A DNA stretch of 29,164 nucleotides from VMFP01 sp964630025 (GTDB taxonomy: Bacteria; Patescibacteriota; Andersenbacteria; UBA10190; CAIZMI01), in contig CAZVRG010000012.1 in the NCBI GenBank assembly GCA_964630025.1, positions 1-29,164 of the forward strand, written 5' to 3'. Position 1 is the first letter of the stretch, and every line of letters starts with the position of its first letter. The notes beneath the pieces were generated by a model, which was not told the origin of the DNA, made no database searches, and saw only the letters and a program-made list of their open reading frames with translations. Below are positions 28,543 through 29,164 of the stretch, in pieces. A program made the translations under genes and the position numbers.

Positions 28543-29164
28543 TCACGCCGGAAGCGGCGTGCTACTTGGTTGCTGTCCGCGGATGGATTTGATGAAGAAG
28601 AAGCCGATGACACCAAACGTTAGGATGGGACTTATCCAGCTTGGAATGTGAAAGCCGAAACTATCCAGGAGCATGATGAGACCAAGAAACAGAATGGAAT
28701 ACATTGCGCCGTTCTTGAGATAGGCGTACCGCTTGATGCGGTCAATATTTCCGATGGTCAGCTGCCGCACCACCAACGCGCCAAGACCGTTGCCGAGCAA
28801 AATGAGCGGCACGGAGAGCGTAAACGCGAAGGCGCCCAGCACGCCGTCGATGGAGAACGTAGCGTCAATGACTTCGAGGTAAAATATTTTGCTCATGTCC
28901 GTGAGGCCCTCGCGCATGAGTTTCTTCTCGCTTTTTTCTGCGTTTTCTTTGAATCCGTGGGTAATAAAGAATGCGGTGGAGCCCACGACGGCTCCAAATG
29001 CCATCAGCGGATGCATGCGGAGGGCAAACCAGACGATTGCCGAGAGAAGAATGGAGACAACTGCAAAAAACCACACGCCTTGAGAAATAAAGAACGATTC
29101 GCCGCGGAGTCCGAAATTGTTCGGTTCGAGAAACAACCGATGGAAAAATAGAAACAACAAGAAT
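28543..29164 (-). CDS. DUF475/TerC-superfamily membrane protein (5' end outside the window)
   Basis: The 205 residues visible are the C-terminal part of a polytopic membrane protein. FYLEVIDATFSIDGVLGAFA and LILLGNGLGALVVRQLTIGN match the DUF475 family, with acidic residues inside membrane helices as in TerC proteins linked to metal ion handling. Family members are longer, and the frame stays open to the window edge, so the N-terminus is missing; the first in-frame start at 29160 is a TTG and is not the real one. The stop is 28 bp from the M23 gene stop on the other strand. A perfect CACGCCG-GAAG-CGGCGTG stem covers its last codons. Confidence 0.82.
   Translation of the reverse strand, partial: FLLFLFFHRLFLEPNNFGLRGESFFISQGVWFFAVVSILLSAIVWFALRMHPLMAFGAVVGSTAFFITHGFKENAEKSEKKLMREGLTDMSKIFYLEVIDATFSIDGVLGAFAFTLSVPLILLGNGLGALVVRQLTIGNIDRIKRYAYLKNGAMYSILFLGLIMLLDSFGFHIPSWISPILTFGVIGFFFIKSIRGQQPSSTPLPA

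Noticed and set aside
28544..28561. Hairpin CACGCCG-GAAG-CGGCGTG as a terminator between convergent genes
   Set aside because: There is no T-tract on either side, and it covers the last codons of the DUF475 gene.
1..29164. tRNA, rRNA or known riboswitch
   Set aside because: No cloverleaf, rRNA segment or riboswitch consensus was recognised by reading; a covariance-model search was not possible.

Overview
The window looks like a chromosomal segment of a Candidate Phyla Radiation (Patescibacteria) bacterium, probably from the Parcubacteria side. The evidence is a compact type IV secretion-like operon with VirB4 split into two genes, PrgI and VirB6-like proteins, many small secreted proteins of unknown function, thrombospondin type 3 (TSP3) calcium-repeat proteins, a LysM-M23 peptidase and a DUF475 protein. 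Several starts are leaderless or lack a Shine-Dalgarno sequence. UGA is used as a normal stop. GC is moderately high by eye (mid-50s %). The lineage is an inference from gene content; no rRNA gene is present.

Layout. (1) 1-7050, plus strand: a surface-polysaccharide operon with a flippase, two GT2 glycosyltransferases, a GT2 fused to an O-antigen ligase/polymerase, and a second O-antigen ligase-like protein. Three junctions are 4-bp ATGA overlaps. (2) 6989-16524, minus strand: a T4SS-like operon read right to left from a TTGACC/17/TATACT promoter: Phd/YefM-type antitoxin, two secreted proteins of unknown function, VirB6-like protein, unknown protein, PrgI, four-helix-bundle protein, TraC N-domain protein, VirB4 ATPase, VirB2-like pilin. 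No relaxase, coupling protein or toxin is seen. (3) 16565-18578: a membrane protein, a TSP3 protein, a GIY-YIG cassette and a lone HicB-like protein. (4) 18631-25300: secreted proteins, including a CHAP-type hydrolase, a Cys-rich protein, a possible caspase-like/EF-hand/Kazal protein, a Gly-rich cupredoxin-like protein and a second TSP3 protein. (5) 25446-29164: rsmA, an RlpA-like protein, a LysM-M23 peptidase and the C-terminal part of a DUF475 membrane protein.

The most striking feature is the density of short dispersed repeats that come as inverted pairs of arms. Family A (TGTCATTGCGAGGAG...) occurs once empty (85 bp) and once as a ~411-bp element with a GIY-YIG nuclease gene between its arms. 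Family C (purine ACAGGGAACAG arm on the left, pyrimidine arm on the right) occurs as short empty elements inside genes and once as a ~440-bp element with a four-helix-bundle (S23-like) gene filling the space between its arms. Families B and D also form inverted pairs. Several copies lie in frame inside genes (rsmA, O-antigen ligase, two T4SS-operon genes) and lengthen the proteins without breaking them. This suggests small repeat elements that exist in empty and cargo-carrying forms; it is the main candidate here for an undescribed system.

How the genes may work together: the polysaccharide operon would make a cell-surface glycan, the T4SS-like machine would span a single membrane, and the secreted hydrolases, calcium-binding proteins and possible protease/inhibitor protein would act at the surface or on a neighbouring cell. 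These links are inferred from gene order, not shown by the sequence.
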